Shown piece after piece: positions 25,601 to 34,683 of a DNA stretch of 64,000 bases. The position numbers and the translations under genes were made by a program. This DNA comes from Desulfoscipio gibsoniae DSM 7213 (GTDB taxonomy: Bacteria > Bacillota > Desulfotomaculia > Desulfotomaculales > Desulfallaceae): contig NC_021184.1 in NCBI RefSeq assembly GCF_000233715.2, positions 2,318,001 through 2,382,000 on the forward strand. The letters run 5' to 3'. Numbering within the stretch: position 1 is the first letter of the stretch; each line of letters opens with the position of its first letter. The notes under the pieces were generated by a model that saw only the letters and a program-made list of their open reading frames with translations, was not told the origin of the DNA and did no database searches.

Positions 25601-26752
25601 CTACTTTTCCGCCAGGGTGACGGTTATGTTTTTCTGGGAACCGTCTCTTTCCACCAACAGAGTAATTTTATCGCCCACTTTGCTTTTTTCAATAACATTG
25701 GTTATGTCACCAGCGTCGGCAATCTTTTCCTTGTTGATGGCCAAAATGACATCTCCCTGCTTTAAACCCGCTTTATCTGCCGGGGATCCCGCCACCACCC
25801 CGGACAGCACAGCGCCCTGGCTGCTTTGCAGGCCCAGCCGTCTGGCCAGATCATCATTTAAAGTCTGAATATAAACACCCATCCAGGGGCGGGATACCTT
25901 GCCATTTTCAATCAATGTTTCCAGCACTGATTTAACGGTATTGGCGGGAATAGCAAAGCCAATTCCCTGGGCACTGGCGTTTACTGCCGTGTTGATACCG
26001 ATTACCTCCCCCTCCAGGTTTAAAAGCGGGCCCCCACTGTTGCCAGGGTTAATGGACGCGTCAGTTTGCAGCAAATTTTTGTACTGCCGGTCCTCTACCT
26101 GCACCGGCCGGCCTTTGGCACTGATCACACCGGCTGTAACGGTATGATCGAGCCCGTACGGGTTGCCGATGGCGATAACCCATTCACCCACCAGGGTATC
26201 ATCATCGTTGCCCAACTGCAGATAAGGCAGTTTTTCATCCGAACTGATCTTAAGCACTGCCAAGTCAAGTTCTTCATCTGCGCCAATCACTTTGGCAGTC
26301 AGCGGCTTTTCCTGGTCAGTTAGATATACATTAATTTGATCGGCGCTGCTGATTACGTGTTCATTGGTTAATACGTAACCGTCTTCACTGATAATAAATC
26401 CTGAGCCCATTCCCTGGCTCACATCCGGCTGCGCATTGTAAGGGCGCTGTGAACCAAAAAATTCACGGAAAAAGGGATCGTTAAAAAAAGGGTCATTGCG
26501 ATAGGTACTTTTTTGTATAGTTTCAATTTTAACCACTGCCGGGCTGGTTTTAGTTACAGTGTCGGCAATTATATCCGTGCCCACCGGTGCCACAGCGCTT
26601 TTTACATTTTGTGTTCCGCTGGTCGCCGCCATTGCCGGGTTAAAATTCTCCCTCGGTAAATACAAGAATAGTCCCCCCAGCAGGGCGGCCTCCAGCACCA
26701 GTGCCGCCAAAATGCCAATAACCGTTGTCCGTAAAGATTTGTCCCTGATCAT
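25601..26752 (-). CDS. HtrA/DegP-like serine protease with PDZ domain
   Basis: Membrane-anchored quality-control protease of 383 residues. One N-terminal span (about 10-32), a trypsin-like domain with His in LTNEHVIS, Asp in ELDLAVLKI and Ser in NPGNSGGPL, and one C-terminal PDZ domain beginning near residue 285 (RRLGLQSSQGAVLSG). All three catalytic residues are present. The ATG at 26752 has GGAGGG seven bases upstream; the earlier TTG overlaps that site. Forms an operon with the downstream regulator and kinase, similar in logic to CssRS/HtrA in Bacillus. Confidence 0.93.
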   Translation of the reverse strand: MIRDKSLRTTVIGILAALVLEAALLGGLFLYLPRENFNPAMAATSGTQNVKSAVAPVGTDIIADTVTKTSPAVVKIETIQKSTYRNDPFFNDPFFREFFGSQRPYNAQPDVSQGMGSGFIISEDGYVLTNEHVISSADQINVYLTDQEKPLTAKVIGADEELDLAVLKISSDEKLPYLQLGNDDDTLVGEWVIAIGNPYGLDHTVTAGVISAKGRPVQVEDRQYKNLLQTDASINPGNSGGPLLNLEGEVIGINTAVNASAQGIGFAIPANTVKSVLETLIENGKVSRPWMGVYIQTLNDDLARRLGLQSSQGAVLSGVVAGSPADKAGLKQGDVILAINKEKIADAGDITNVIEKSKVGDKITLLVERDGSQKNITVTLAEK

Positions 26753-26877
26753 AATCAAGCCCTCCAAGTTATTTTTCTTATGGCTTAATTCTGACAGGTC
26801 AATATGAAAACCACCTGAAGGAAATATTAAAATTTATTAAGGTAATTTAACTTGCTCGTCGAAACTACCCATGGGCA

Positions 26878-27486
26878 CTAAACCTCTTGAATCAGCAAAT
26901 CCTCCATAGGCAGACGGGGTCTCGGTGCCGGGTCCTGATCTGCATACCCCACCGGTACTAATGCCACCACTTGGATACTTTCACCCAGTTTCAATACTTC
27001 CTTAACACCGTTTTGTTTAAACATCATTACCCAGCAAGTACCCAAACCCAGGTCGGTGGCGCGTAAAATCAAGTGTTCAATGCTAATGGCACAGTTAAGG
27101 GAAGCATACGCCCGGAGCGCATTTTCATCCATCGCCTGACGTTTTTTCATATATTCATCGCCACCGAAGGCTCCCATATCTATACCGGTAAAAGCTCCGG
27201 CATCGGTCAACTCCTTAATTCGCTGCGGGGTATACTTATAGGCGGTAATGTCTATGCAGCAGGCCACTACCACGGGTGCGGTGGCGACAAATTCCAAGGT
27301 GTGCTGGGCCAGCTCCCTGCGTTTTTCCGCGCTTTTGACCACCACGAACCGCCAGGGCTGCAGGTTGGTTCCCGATGGGGCAAGCCGGGCCGCCTCCATT
27401 ATTTTTCTAATGTACTCATCAGGCACCGGGTCGGGCTTATATTTTCGGATACTTCTGCGCTTGCGAATTACTTCGATTAACTCCAC
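26878..27486 (-). CDS. Nitroreductase-family flavoprotein
   Basis: FMN-dependent NAD(P)H oxidoreductase family, 202 residues. The N-terminal RKRRSIRKYKPDPVP motif binds FMN phosphate, APSGTNLQPWRFVVV is the second flavin contact and GLGTCWV the C-terminal one. A GTG start has AAAGGAGG six bases before it. The physiological substrate is not deducible; in anaerobes these often reduce quinones or nitro compounds. Followed by no partner on the same transcript, but the NUDIX gene ends 21 bases upstream, so they may be cotranscribed. Confidence 0.9.
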   Translation of the reverse strand: MELIEVIRKRRSIRKYKPDPVPDEYIRKIMEAARLAPSGTNLQPWRFVVVKSAEKRRELAQHTLEFVATAPVVVACCIDITAYKYTPQRIKELTDAGAFTGIDMGAFGGDEYMKKRQAMDENALRAYASLNCAISIEHLILRATDLGLGTCWVMMFKQNGVKEVLKLGESIQVVALVPVGYADQDPAPRPRLPMEDLLIQEV

Positions 27487-27507
27487 AGTTAACCTCCTTT
27501 GGTGAAA

Positions 27508-27897
27508 TTATTTCCTTTTTTGCAGATTGCTCACTACTGGCAAGTCCGCTTCGGCAAAATCATAAAAGTACAGCTCATTAATTTCCACCCATCTGAAATC
27601 GTGACAGTCCCGGGTTTGGGCACTACCTCCGATTAACCTGCAAAGATAGCAAAGCAAAATAATGTGCCGTTCCCCATAGATATGAGATACCACCTCAAAG
27701 ATTTTCTGTACATTAATGGTAAGCCCCAATTCCTCACGTATTTCTCTGACCAGGCATTGCTCCGGAGATTCGCCGGCCTCCAGTTTACCGCCGGGAAATT
27801 CCCACTTCAGCGCCTGGTGCACATTTTCCTTGCGCTGGGCGATTAACACCCGATCCCTGTGTTTTATTATGGCCGCTGTAACCACAATGGTTTGCAT
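27508..27897 (-). CDS. NUDIX hydrolase, MutT-like 8-oxo-dGTP diphosphatase
   Basis: A 129-residue NUDIX protein that likely cleanses oxidised nucleotides. The NUDIX box GGKLEAGESPEQCLVREIREELG (residues about 36-58) has all consensus positions, including the GxxxxxEx7REUxEExGU pattern. N terminus IVVTAAIIKHRDRVLIAQR is that of MutT-type enzymes. No strong ribosome site (AAAGGA lies about 15 bases away). Located near nitroreductase, rubrerythrin and PerR, so an oxidative-damage theme is plausible. Confidence 0.88.
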   Translation of the reverse strand: MQTIVVTAAIIKHRDRVLIAQRKENVHQALKWEFPGGKLEAGESPEQCLVREIREELGLTINVQKIFEVVSHIYGERHIILLCYLCRLIGGSAQTRDCHDFRWVEINELYFYDFAEADLPVVSNLQKRK

Positions 27898-28081
27898 GGA
27901 ATTTATTGTACGATCCTTTCACTAAAACTAAGTTATATAATAAATTGTGCCCATGTGTACAGATAAGGTAACGTAAAAATTAAAGCTATGCGATGGCATA
28001 AGTACCTAGAATCTTTTATGTTTTGTATGATTATATTATTTTACCAGGGATTTGCCATATTTTATCCACTAATAACCGAAG

Positions 28082-28115
28082 AGCTGCTGCCTCCTTAATA
28101 AGGTTGACAGCAGCT
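28082..28115. repeat. Hairpin in intergenic region
   Basis: AGCTGCTG and CAGCAGCT around an inner palindrome CCTTAATAAGG. It lies within the 27898-28238 gap between the rubrerythrin 3' end and the NUDIX 5' end, and may end the rubrerythrin transcript, although a T-run is missing. Nothing else is visible in this gap. Confidence 0.45.
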
Positions 28116-28238
28116 TTAAACCGCATCTATGGCATTTAGCGATGATTAAAATTAGCCACGGGCAAATACTGTTAAAAAGGTAGGCCACTCGCAAAACATT
28201 AATGGTTTATTAGAGCACTTTAGTCGTAGCATTAATTT

Positions 28239-28742
28239 TTAATATGCCTTAAAAGATTTAGCCGGTGCATTGCAAATGGGACACCGCTCAGGAGGATGAT
28301 TTTCAGCAACATAGCCGCATACCGGGCAGAGATGGAATGAATCAACCTGCATGTCTCCGTTTTCCTCCAGTTCCTTAAATGCCTTTTGATACAGCTGGGC
28401 ATGTACTTTTTCGGCCTCGTTGGCCAAATTAAAACTCTTGGTGGCTGCGGCCTGACCTTCTTGCTTGGCATCTTCAATAAACTCAGGATACATAGTGCTG
28501 AACTCATAGGTTTCGCCCTCAATGGCCGCTTTAAGGTTATCCAGTGTAGAACCTACTTTACCGGCTGTTTCAAGATGTTTAAGGGCATGGATGGTTTCTG
28601 CTTCGGCTATTACATGAAATAGACGGGCAATCTTATCTTTGCCTTCTTTCTCCGCCTTCTTTGCATAGGCCAGATACTTACGGTTGGCCTGGGATTCGCC
28701 AGCAAAAGAAGCCATTAAATTATCATTGGTTTTTGTTGTCAT
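28239..28742 (-). CDS. rbr: Rubrerythrin
   Basis: A 167-residue peroxide-reducing diiron protein of anaerobes. N-terminal ferritin-like domain with the E-E-H ligand pattern (FAGESQANRKY; VIAEAETIHALKH; FANEAEKVHAQLY-like segment LANEAEKVHAQ) and a C-terminal rubredoxin-type zinc/iron site CPVCG-x-CPIC. GGAGG precedes the ATG at 28742 by seven bases; an upstream GTG-type extension to 28757 is discarded. The PerR-type regulator gene lies immediately upstream, as in many clostridia, and is expected to control it. Confidence 0.95.
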   Translation of the reverse strand: MTTKTNDNLMASFAGESQANRKYLAYAKKAEKEGKDKIARLFHVIAEAETIHALKHLETAGKVGSTLDNLKAAIEGETYEFSTMYPEFIEDAKQEGQAAATKSFNLANEAEKVHAQLYQKAFKELEENGDMQVDSFHLCPVCGYVAENHPPERCPICNAPAKSFKAY

Positions 28743-28848
28743 TGGTATCCTCCTCATTTGAACTTATGGTTAATATCCCTCTTTTACTGCTCTGTAATAA
28801 CTACCCATAAAAATATTATTACACTGCCAGGTAAACGCTAAATCTGTT

Positions 28849-29268
28849 TTATGATTTAAAGCTACCATTTTTGATGCCGCTGCATTGGTCACACTCCCCG
28901 TAAAGATACAGTGAAAAACTATGAATATTAAAACTGCCCACCTGTTTTGGCACAGGTATATCCTCCAGGGCGACAGCCAAATCGAAAACCCTCTGACAAC
29001 GGTAACAAAGGAAGTGACAATGTGGCCGGGGATTGGGGTCAAATCGGCGCCGCTGTGGGTCAATACTTATCTCTTGAATTTCACCGGCCCTGGCCAGTGC
29101 TTCCAACGTATTATATACGGTGGCCGGAGATAGTGATGGATATGCCGGTTTTAACTCCCTGTATATCTCCTCCGCCGAAGGGTGATTGGTATTACCTTCC
29201 AGTAATTGCATGATCGCCATGCGCTGGGGCGTAGCCCTCAGGCCAAGTTTCTTTAGTTTATTGATCAT
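28849..29268 (-). CDS. perR: Fur-family peroxide-responsive regulator (PerR-like)
   Basis: A 139-residue Fur-family repressor. The winged helix (GLRATPQRMAIMQLLEGN; SPATVYNTLEAL) is followed by the metal domain with DPQRRRFDPNPRPHCHF (His and Asp ligands) and the structural zinc Cys pairs CYRC and CDQC. The Asp in RRFDPN, at the place of PerR Asp85, and the rubrerythrin neighbour favour PerR over Fur or Zur. PerR senses peroxide by metal-catalysed His oxidation. GAGG precedes the ATG. Gap of 106 bases to rubrerythrin. Confidence 0.85.
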   Translation of the reverse strand: MINKLKKLGLRATPQRMAIMQLLEGNTNHPSAEEIYRELKPAYPSLSPATVYNTLEALARAGEIQEISIDPQRRRFDPNPRPHCHFLCYRCQRVFDLAVALEDIPVPKQVGSFNIHSFSLYLYGECDQCSGIKNGSFKS

Positions 29269-29382
29269 GATTAATACCTCAATATTGTAAATATTGTTTA
29301 AGATATTATGGCGAATACAGCATAAATATCTAATTGCATCGCCATTTACCTTTTTGATAAATCATATTAGTTTAAAGTTAAT

Positions 29383-29398
29383 ATAATATAAATATTAT
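29383..29398. promoter_or_regulatory. Candidate PerR/Fur-type operator
   Basis: ATAATAT-AA-ATATTAT, a 7-2-7 palindrome about 115 bases upstream of perR. AT-rich palindromes of this form resemble Per boxes. The surroundings are AT-rich, so chance palindromes are possible; the rest of 29270-29600 shows no gene. Confidence 0.35.
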
Positions 29399-29633
29399 TG
29401 TCTGTCAATAACACAGCTATGAATTATAATATATCGATACATCGTCGGCGGCAGTCCAGAATGCAAATACGACATTTTAATATCTGATTGGCCAAGCAAC
29501 AAACCTATAATGGAACTAAAGTTAGAGCGGCGTAGCCACTTTAACTTAACTTAACCTCAGGGAACTTTTTTACTTTCGCCTTAGTCTATTAATCACTAAC
29601 GTTTCAAAATATATAATAATGAAGGTGAAAGCA

Positions 29634-30710
29634 TTGAAAAAGTTCTGGCTGGCTTTATTGATTGCCCTATTGTTTATTTCCGGGTGTGTTAAAAGCAGCC
29701 CCCCCAATCCTAATGGCCTTCCTAAAGCCGATGCTCCGCCTAACAAGGTACATACCGCCACGATAACTGAAACGAACGCACCAAAGTACTTCATTCCCAG
29801 TACAGTCATACCTGATGGTTCACTATTCGGTATGTCCGGTAATAATTTAACATACTGGAATCCAAGGAACAGTGAATTAAAAAGCACTGGCAGCGCCTGG
29901 TCCGGGATGCTATCCCCGGATGCCACTAAGATAGCATTTATCAATGAGCAAGGACTGAATGTACTTGACGTAAACACAGGCTCTATTACTTCCGTGGTTC
30001 AAAATTCGTCTCAGGATGATTCATCACTAGCCCTCGGGTTGTGGTCCCCGAATTCGGGTGAATTTCTGTATATGTACGTGCGTGAGTGGTCCTCGGATTA
30101 CTTCATTTATAACATAGAGACAGAGGAAAAGACCGCATATAAGTTTCAAAATATCCCCAATTTTCTTTCCAGTCCGGTTGACTGGTATAACGATGGCTTG
30201 CTTTTTATCGTACATGCCAATAGATCTAAATCTGGGGAACAGGAATACAGGGAAAGTGGTTACCGCTCCGACTTAATGCTGGCAGATATGGATGGCAATT
30301 GTACACCGTTAACCCGTTTGGATGACGGTCAGTTTGCCTTATATGGGGGCACAAGCAGTAATCACCAACACATACTGGTGGTGATATGGGAAAGCGAATC
30401 CAAATCATCTGCCGGAGTGCTCAATAACAGTGACGGTATTATAGATTACCTGCCCGGACAAGAAAATACCGTTGGAGGCAGCATCAGCCCGGATGGCCAA
30501 TTTGCTATTTTAATATCAGCAACTTCGGAAGACGGCCGGTATAACGCCCGGTTATTCGACATGACAAGCAATACAGTTATTTTACAAAAAGAATTGGCCG
30601 GACCTGAACCACCCCGTCACTTTATGTGGAGTAAAGACAGTTGCAACGTATCCTTTGGCATACTGGGTAGCGATGACAACAGTACTCTTTACACTGTAAA
30701 TATAAAATAA
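29634..30710 (+). CDS. Lipoprotein with TolB/WD40-like beta-propeller
   Basis: A 358-residue exported lipoprotein. Start MKKFWLALLIALLFISGC gives a signal peptide with lipobox FISGC, so the mature protein begins at Cys18 and is membrane-anchored. The body contains repeated segments such as SPDATKIAFINEQ, SPNSGEFLYMY and SPDGQFAILIS, typical of WD40-like/TolB beta-propeller blades. A TTG start at 29634 has AAGGTGA six bases before it, better than the ATG at 29619, which lacks a site. Function unknown; family members bind ligands or partner proteins at the cell surface. Confidence 0.8.
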   Translation: MKKFWLALLIALLFISGCVKSSPPNPNGLPKADAPPNKVHTATITETNAPKYFIPSTVIPDGSLFGMSGNNLTYWNPRNSELKSTGSAWSGMLSPDATKIAFINEQGLNVLDVNTGSITSVVQNSSQDDSSLALGLWSPNSGEFLYMYVREWSSDYFIYNIETEEKTAYKFQNIPNFLSSPVDWYNDGLLFIVHANRSKSGEQEYRESGYRSDLMLADMDGNCTPLTRLDDGQFALYGGTSSNHQHILVVIWESESKSSAGVLNNSDGIIDYLPGQENTVGGSISPDGQFAILISATSEDGRYNARLFDMTSNTVILQKELAGPEPPRHFMWSKDSCNVSFGILGSDDNSTLYTVNIK

Positions 30711-30909
30711 ACTAAAGATGATATAAAAGCCGGTTTCTGTACCAAGTAGAAAAAACTATATTTCATGCTGGTTCTGGAATGATAACCCCGGCAAAAATAA
30801 GTAGTATTTTGTTTGGAAAAGGGTAAAACATATGACTAGGACCATGATTTCATCAAACAAGATACGATACTATGTACTATTACAATGAACAACAAAGAGG
30901 TGCAGAGAA

Positions 30910-31248
30910 ATGCGTATAATTGCTAGGGTACCAGATCAAAAGCAGGTTGGGTTTCTGGTGGATACCCTGCGCAACGGCGGCTTTGATCGTAAGGACATGA
31001 TTATTTCTGATTTGGCCAAAGCCGACGATGAGCGCAAGACCTCATCCGAAGAAATGGCGGATGAGGTGGCTTTCGTAAAAACCGAACGAGAGGGACTGTG
31101 GGAAGCAGGGCCCTATGCCGATGGTATAAAGGGCCTGGAACATGGCAAAAGGGGATTTATTGTTGCTGTGGAAACATCCAAACACGAGGCTAGCCGGGTA
31201 AGAGCAATGATGGAACAATCCGGCGCGGTGGAGATTATCCAGGATTAA
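30910..31248 (+). CDS. Hypothetical protein, 112 residues
   Basis: Soluble protein with an alternating beta/alpha pattern: MRIIARVPDQKQVGFLVDTL at the start, a charged middle (KTSSEEMADEVAFVKTE), then GFIVAVETSKHEASRVRAMM. The fold looks like a ferredoxin-like or general-stress-17M-type alpha/beta domain with a vestibule for helix after strand, but I do not recognise the family. GAGGTG precedes the ATG by seven bases. Stands alone with about 200 bases of upstream DNA. Confidence 0.7.
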   Translation: MRIIARVPDQKQVGFLVDTLRNGGFDRKDMIISDLAKADDERKTSSEEMADEVAFVKTEREGLWEAGPYADGIKGLEHGKRGFIVAVETSKHEASRVRAMMEQSGAVEIIQD

Positions 31249-31379
31249 ATGCTTAACTTTAACCATAATAAAGATGCCGGCAAAACATTACCCGCATCTT
31301 ACGTAATAAGAGCCCTGATGTATATATTTTCAACATATATTTCCAGCCGCTGAGGGAACCTTGAAGCGATTTGACTTGA

Positions 31380-31562
31380 CTAGTCTGGTATCGGATATGT
31401 GATAATTGTTACCAGCAAGGCTGCTGTTGTTATTAGAAAACCAATAAGCCATTTTTTCCAAACCGGGTCTTTTCTGACCAAAAAAATTATAGTTGCAATT
31501 AACGTTAAAGGAAATGCCGATAGGCAAATTAGCATCATGTAAAACCAAAAAATTTCCCACAC
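31380..31562 (-). CDS. Small membrane protein, 60 residues
   Basis: Two hydrophobic spans (about 4-28 and 38-56) joined by a basic loop VRKDPVWKKW, so inside-positive orientation is likely with both ends outside. A GTG start has AAAGG five bases before it. No family recognised. The composition strongly favours a real membrane protein over a chance frame. Located next to a palindromic repeat. Confidence 0.55.
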   Translation of the reverse strand: MWEIFWFYMMLICLSAFPLTLIATIIFLVRKDPVWKKWLIGFLITTAALLVTIITYPIPD

Positions 31563-31625
31563 TCACCTTTCTTAAATAATATTTTAACATGGCACATTAA
31601 TAAAACCATTATAACCCAAATCTTT

Positions 31626-31684
31626 GGTGCCGGGTGTTGAAAGGTTGAAAATCTTTGATTTTCAACCTTTCAACACCCGGCACC
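31626..31684. repeat. Palindromic GGTGCC repeat, copy 1
   Basis: Near-perfect 59-bp palindrome: GGTGCCGGGTGTTGAAAGG... through TTGAAAATC, three-base loop, and the mirrored arm to GGCACC. Same core at 33788-33844 and 59173-59232, and half copies at 3199 and 20852. As RNA it would fold into a single long hairpin. Confidence 0.9.
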
Positions 31685-31700
31685 CTGGGAGGTAATTGCA

Positions 31701-31835
31701 GTGGTGCATAAATCTGATATAAGGGAGAAGAAAGTAAAAATTCCCAAAACAGATACCCATCCGGGCACCGGATTACATAGCTTGGACGGTAAAGTACAAG
31801 ATGTAGACCCCCGGGAATTGTTGGGGGAGGAATAA
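31701..31835 (+). CDS. Small hydrophilic protein, 44 residues
   Basis: GTG-started frame preceded by GGGAGG at eight bases. Sequence begins MVHKSDIREKKVKIPKTDTH and ends with VDPRELLGEE; rich in Lys, Asp and Gly with no membrane segment. No family recognised. The ribosome site overlaps the tail of the palindromic repeat, so the hairpin at 31626-31684 may be in its leader. Termination follows shortly at 31847-31894. Confidence 0.5.
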   Translation: MVHKSDIREKKVKIPKTDTHPGTGLHSLDGKVQDVDPRELLGEE

Positions 31836-31846
31836 ATAAAAAAAAT

Positions 31847-31894
31847 TATAAATCAAGGAGTTATCGCCTGAATAAGATAACTCCTTGATTTATA
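31847..31894 (-). terminator. Strong terminator after the acyl-CoA ligase operon
   Basis: A perfect 19-bp stem, TATAAATCAAGGAGTTATC and its mirror, around a 10-base loop. On the minus strand it is followed by AATTTTTTTTATTTATT, so it ends the operon that finishes at 31943. It may also stop the small plus-strand gene. Confidence 0.85.
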
Positions 31895-31942
31895 AAAAAT
31901 GTTCAGCTTTAATAATTCATTGTTAATTAATCAAATTATATT

Positions 31943-33577
31943 TTATACCTCCGTTTGAGCCGCCACTAAACGTATTGCGCCGTATTTTTCCCTTAAACTC
32001 GGTTTTTCAATTTTGCCGGTGGGATTACGCGGTACTTTATCAAAAATAATTTTTCGCGGGCGTTTATAACGTGGCATTGGAATACAGAATGTCTTAATTT
32101 CATCTTCAGTGCACTTGCAGCCCGGTTTTAGCTCTATGATAGCAGCAGCTATTTCACCAAGACGCTTATCAGGCAAGCCAATGACTGCTACATCCTTTAT
32201 TGCATTATGCGCCCTGAGAAAATCTTCAATTTGTACCGGATATATATTCTCTCCGCCGCTGATAATTACATCCTTTTTCCGGTCAACCAAATAAATAAAA
32301 CCGTCCTCATCCATCCTGGCCATATCGCCAGTAAATAACCAGCCATCCTTAATTACCGCCGCAGTAGCTTCCGGGTCGTTGTAGTAGCATTTCATTACAC
32401 CCGGTCCTTTGACAACCAACTCCCCAACCTCTCCCCGGGCTACAGGGCATCCACTCTCGTCGGCAATTTTAACTTCCCAATTATAACCAGGTACTCCGAT
32501 AGCGCCGACTTTATGAATATTCTCCGTACCCAAATGGACACATCCGGGACCGATAGACTCGCTGAGACCATAGTTCGTATCATAAAGATGCTTGGGAAAA
32601 TATTTTTTCCAGCGACGAATCAAACTGGGTGGAACTGGCTGCGCACCGATATGCATCAGTCTCCACTGGGAAAGATCATAATCTTCCAGCTGCACATCTC
32701 CTCTTTCAATGGCATCCAGAATATCCTGTGCCCAGGGAACCAAAAGCCAAACAATGGTAATTTTTTCTTCAGAGACTGTTTTAAGAATCCATTCGGGCTT
32801 AACTCCGCGGAGCAATACGGCTTTGCTCCCCGACAGCAAACTTCCGAACCAATGCATCTTGGCGCCGGTATGGTAAAGCGGCGGAATGCATAAGAAATTA
32901 TCTTCACGCCTTTGACCGTGGTGTTTAATTTCCGTATAACATGCCGACATCAAACTCCGGTGCGTATGCAGAATTGCTTTGGGGAAACCCGTGGTCCCCG
33001 AGGAATAATATATTACTGCATCATCTTCGTCCGTTAGTTTAATCTGCGGTGCTTCAGAGGAACAATTGGCAGTAAGGCGGTCATAGTTTTCAGCAAAAGT
33101 AGGGCGGTTTTCTCCAGCAAAAAAAAGTGTTTTTACTTGGGGTATCTGATCATAAATTGTTTCTACCCGGCCGATAAATTCAGGACCGAAAATCAAGGCA
33201 GTGGTTTCGGATAAATCTAAACAGTATTTAATTTCCTCAGCTGTATAGCGAAAATTTAATGGTACTGCGATAGCGCCGGTTTTTAATATTCCAAAATAAA
33301 TCGGCAGCCACTCCAGGCAATTCATTAAAAGGATAGCCACCTTATCCCCTTTTTTTATCCCCCTCTTTAGTAATAGATTGGCCAGCCGATTTGCTTTCTC
33401 GTCAAAAACACGCCAGGTCATTTCCCTTCGGTATTCACCTGCCGGGCTGTTCTCAATAAGTTCATACTCACGCCAGGTGACATTATGTTTCTCCTGAAGA
33501 TCCAAATTAATCTCGGTCAGGCATATTTCCTGACCATACATTTCGGCATTGCGCGATAGTATTTCCGTAATGGGCAT
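31943..33577 (-). CDS. AMP-forming acyl-CoA synthetase/ligase
   Basis: Activates a fatty or other organic acid to its CoA thioester through an acyl-AMP. The 544-residue protein has the P-loop-like YYSSGTTGFPKA (A3) near residue 188, the A5 segment NYGLSES, TGDMARMDEDGFIYLVDRKKD (split here by domain boundary) and the C-terminal GGENIYP and PTGKIEKP lysine. Length and GGENIYP fit medium/long-chain or crotonobetaine-type ligases. Operon position after a crotonase and a 3-hydroxyacyl-CoA dehydrogenase suggests acid degradation or a butyrate-type pathway; the true substrate cannot be read from the sequence. Confidence 0.9.
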   Translation of the reverse strand: MPITEILSRNAEMYGQEICLTEINLDLQEKHNVTWREYELIENSPAGEYRREMTWRVFDEKANRLANLLLKRGIKKGDKVAILLMNCLEWLPIYFGILKTGAIAVPLNFRYTAEEIKYCLDLSETTALIFGPEFIGRVETIYDQIPQVKTLFFAGENRPTFAENYDRLTANCSSEAPQIKLTDEDDAVIYYSSGTTGFPKAILHTHRSLMSACYTEIKHHGQRREDNFLCIPPLYHTGAKMHWFGSLLSGSKAVLLRGVKPEWILKTVSEEKITIVWLLVPWAQDILDAIERGDVQLEDYDLSQWRLMHIGAQPVPPSLIRRWKKYFPKHLYDTNYGLSESIGPGCVHLGTENIHKVGAIGVPGYNWEVKIADESGCPVARGEVGELVVKGPGVMKCYYNDPEATAAVIKDGWLFTGDMARMDEDGFIYLVDRKKDVIISGGENIYPVQIEDFLRAHNAIKDVAVIGLPDKRLGEIAAAIIELKPGCKCTEDEIKTFCIPMPRYKRPRKIIFDKVPRNPTGKIEKPSLREKYGAIRLVAAQTEV

Positions 33578-33787
33578 TTACACTTTCCTCCCGTTCTACC
33601 TACACCACAATAGATATTGTATATTTAAAATAAAAAGGCCGTACTTCATAAAATACAGCAAAATACTACACTAAATTATAAAGCGATATAAGTAGTTAAT
33701 CAACAGTTTCTTAAAACCTACCATAATTGACTTAATAAAGTATGAACATTTCTATATGTAGAGCTCGTTCGAAAGGGGTAGGCTTTG

Positions 33788-33844
33788 GTGCCGGGTGTTG
33801 AAAGGTTGAAAGTCTTTGACTTTCAACCTTTCAACACCCGGCAC
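33788..33844. repeat. Palindromic GGTGCC repeat, copy 2
   Basis: 57-bp palindrome with the same arms as copy 1 and a compensatory change: AAAATC/GATTTT there is AAAGTC/GACTTT here, so pairing is kept. Just outside lies AAATTCGAAGTGGATCTTGTG, whose reverse complement flanks copy 3. Occupies the centre of the 33578-33887 gap. Confidence 0.9.
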
Positions 33845-33887
33845 TTATCATGTAGAAATTCGAAGTGGATCTTGTGATTCAGACTAA

Positions 33888-34667
33888 TTATTTACCTTTA
33901 AAATCGGCCTTGCGTTTTTCCAAAAAGGCCGTAGTTCCTTCGATACGATCTTCAGTGGAAAAGGCAATGGTCTGGGCAAATTTTTCAAATAACAGACCCG
34001 AATTAATATCGGTATTGGTTCCCACATTGATAGCCACTTTGGCTAAACTGATCGCCATGGGGCCCTTGGCAATAATTTTTTGCGCCATTTCTTTGGCGAC
34101 AGCCAGCAAATCCTCCGGCTGCTCCACCACTTTATTCACCAGGCCGATTTCTTTGGCTTCCTGGGCACTGATAATATCGCCGGTAAAAATTAATTCCTTG
34201 GCCTTGCCAATGCCTACTACCCGCTGTAATCTCTGGGTGCCGCCCGCACCTGGGATAAGACCCAGGTTTACTTCTGGCTGTCCCAGTTTGGAGCGGCTGG
34301 TGGCTATCCGGATATCACAGGCCAGGGCCAGCTCACATCCACCGCCCAGGGCAAAGCCGTCAATGGCTGCGATAACGGGCTTGTCCAGGTTTTCCACGTC
34401 GTTTAACGACTCCTGGGCTTCACTTTTTAATGCTTCCAGAGCTTCGCGCTCCCTTAGTGAACGGATATCCGCCCCGGAAGCAAATGCTTTGCCACCCGCA
34501 CCAGTGATGATAACCACTCGCACATCTTTATCAAAACGGCATTGTCGTGCAGCACCGCGAATTTCTGCCCAGGTGCGCGGGTCCAAGGCATTACGCACTT
34601 CCGGTCGATTCAACGTTACTATTGCAATATGGCCGTCTTTTTCAATTAACAAATTTTGAAATTCCAT
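33888..34667 (-). CDS. Enoyl-CoA hydratase (crotonase family)
   Basis: Hydrates trans-2-enoyl-CoA (for example crotonyl-CoA) to 3-hydroxyacyl-CoA. The 259-residue protein has the oxyanion-hole segments GGKAFASGADIRSL (about 59-72) and DGFALGGGCELAL (about 105-117), and the two catalytic Glu candidates in the GCELAL and PEVNLGLIPGAGG blocks. Lies between the ligase and the thiolase remnant. A paired function with the downstream-encoded dehydrogenase, converting crotonyl-CoA to acetoacetyl-CoA, is likely. Confidence 0.92.
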   Translation of the reverse strand: MEFQNLLIEKDGHIAIVTLNRPEVRNALDPRTWAEIRGAARQCRFDKDVRVVIITGAGGKAFASGADIRSLREREALEALKSEAQESLNDVENLDKPVIAAIDGFALGGGCELALACDIRIATSRSKLGQPEVNLGLIPGAGGTQRLQRVVGIGKAKELIFTGDIISAQEAKEIGLVNKVVEQPEDLLAVAKEMAQKIIAKGPMAISLAKVAINVGTNTDINSGLLFEKFAQTIAFSTEDRIEGTTAFLEKRKADFKGK

Positions 34668-34683
34668 ATTGGTCCCTTCCTTA

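Noticed and set aside
33865-34659. Plus-strand open frame of 264 codons
   Set aside because: It mirrors the enoyl-CoA hydratase gene in the antisense frame; its Ser/Ala-rich composition is that of a shadow frame and it has no family resemblance.
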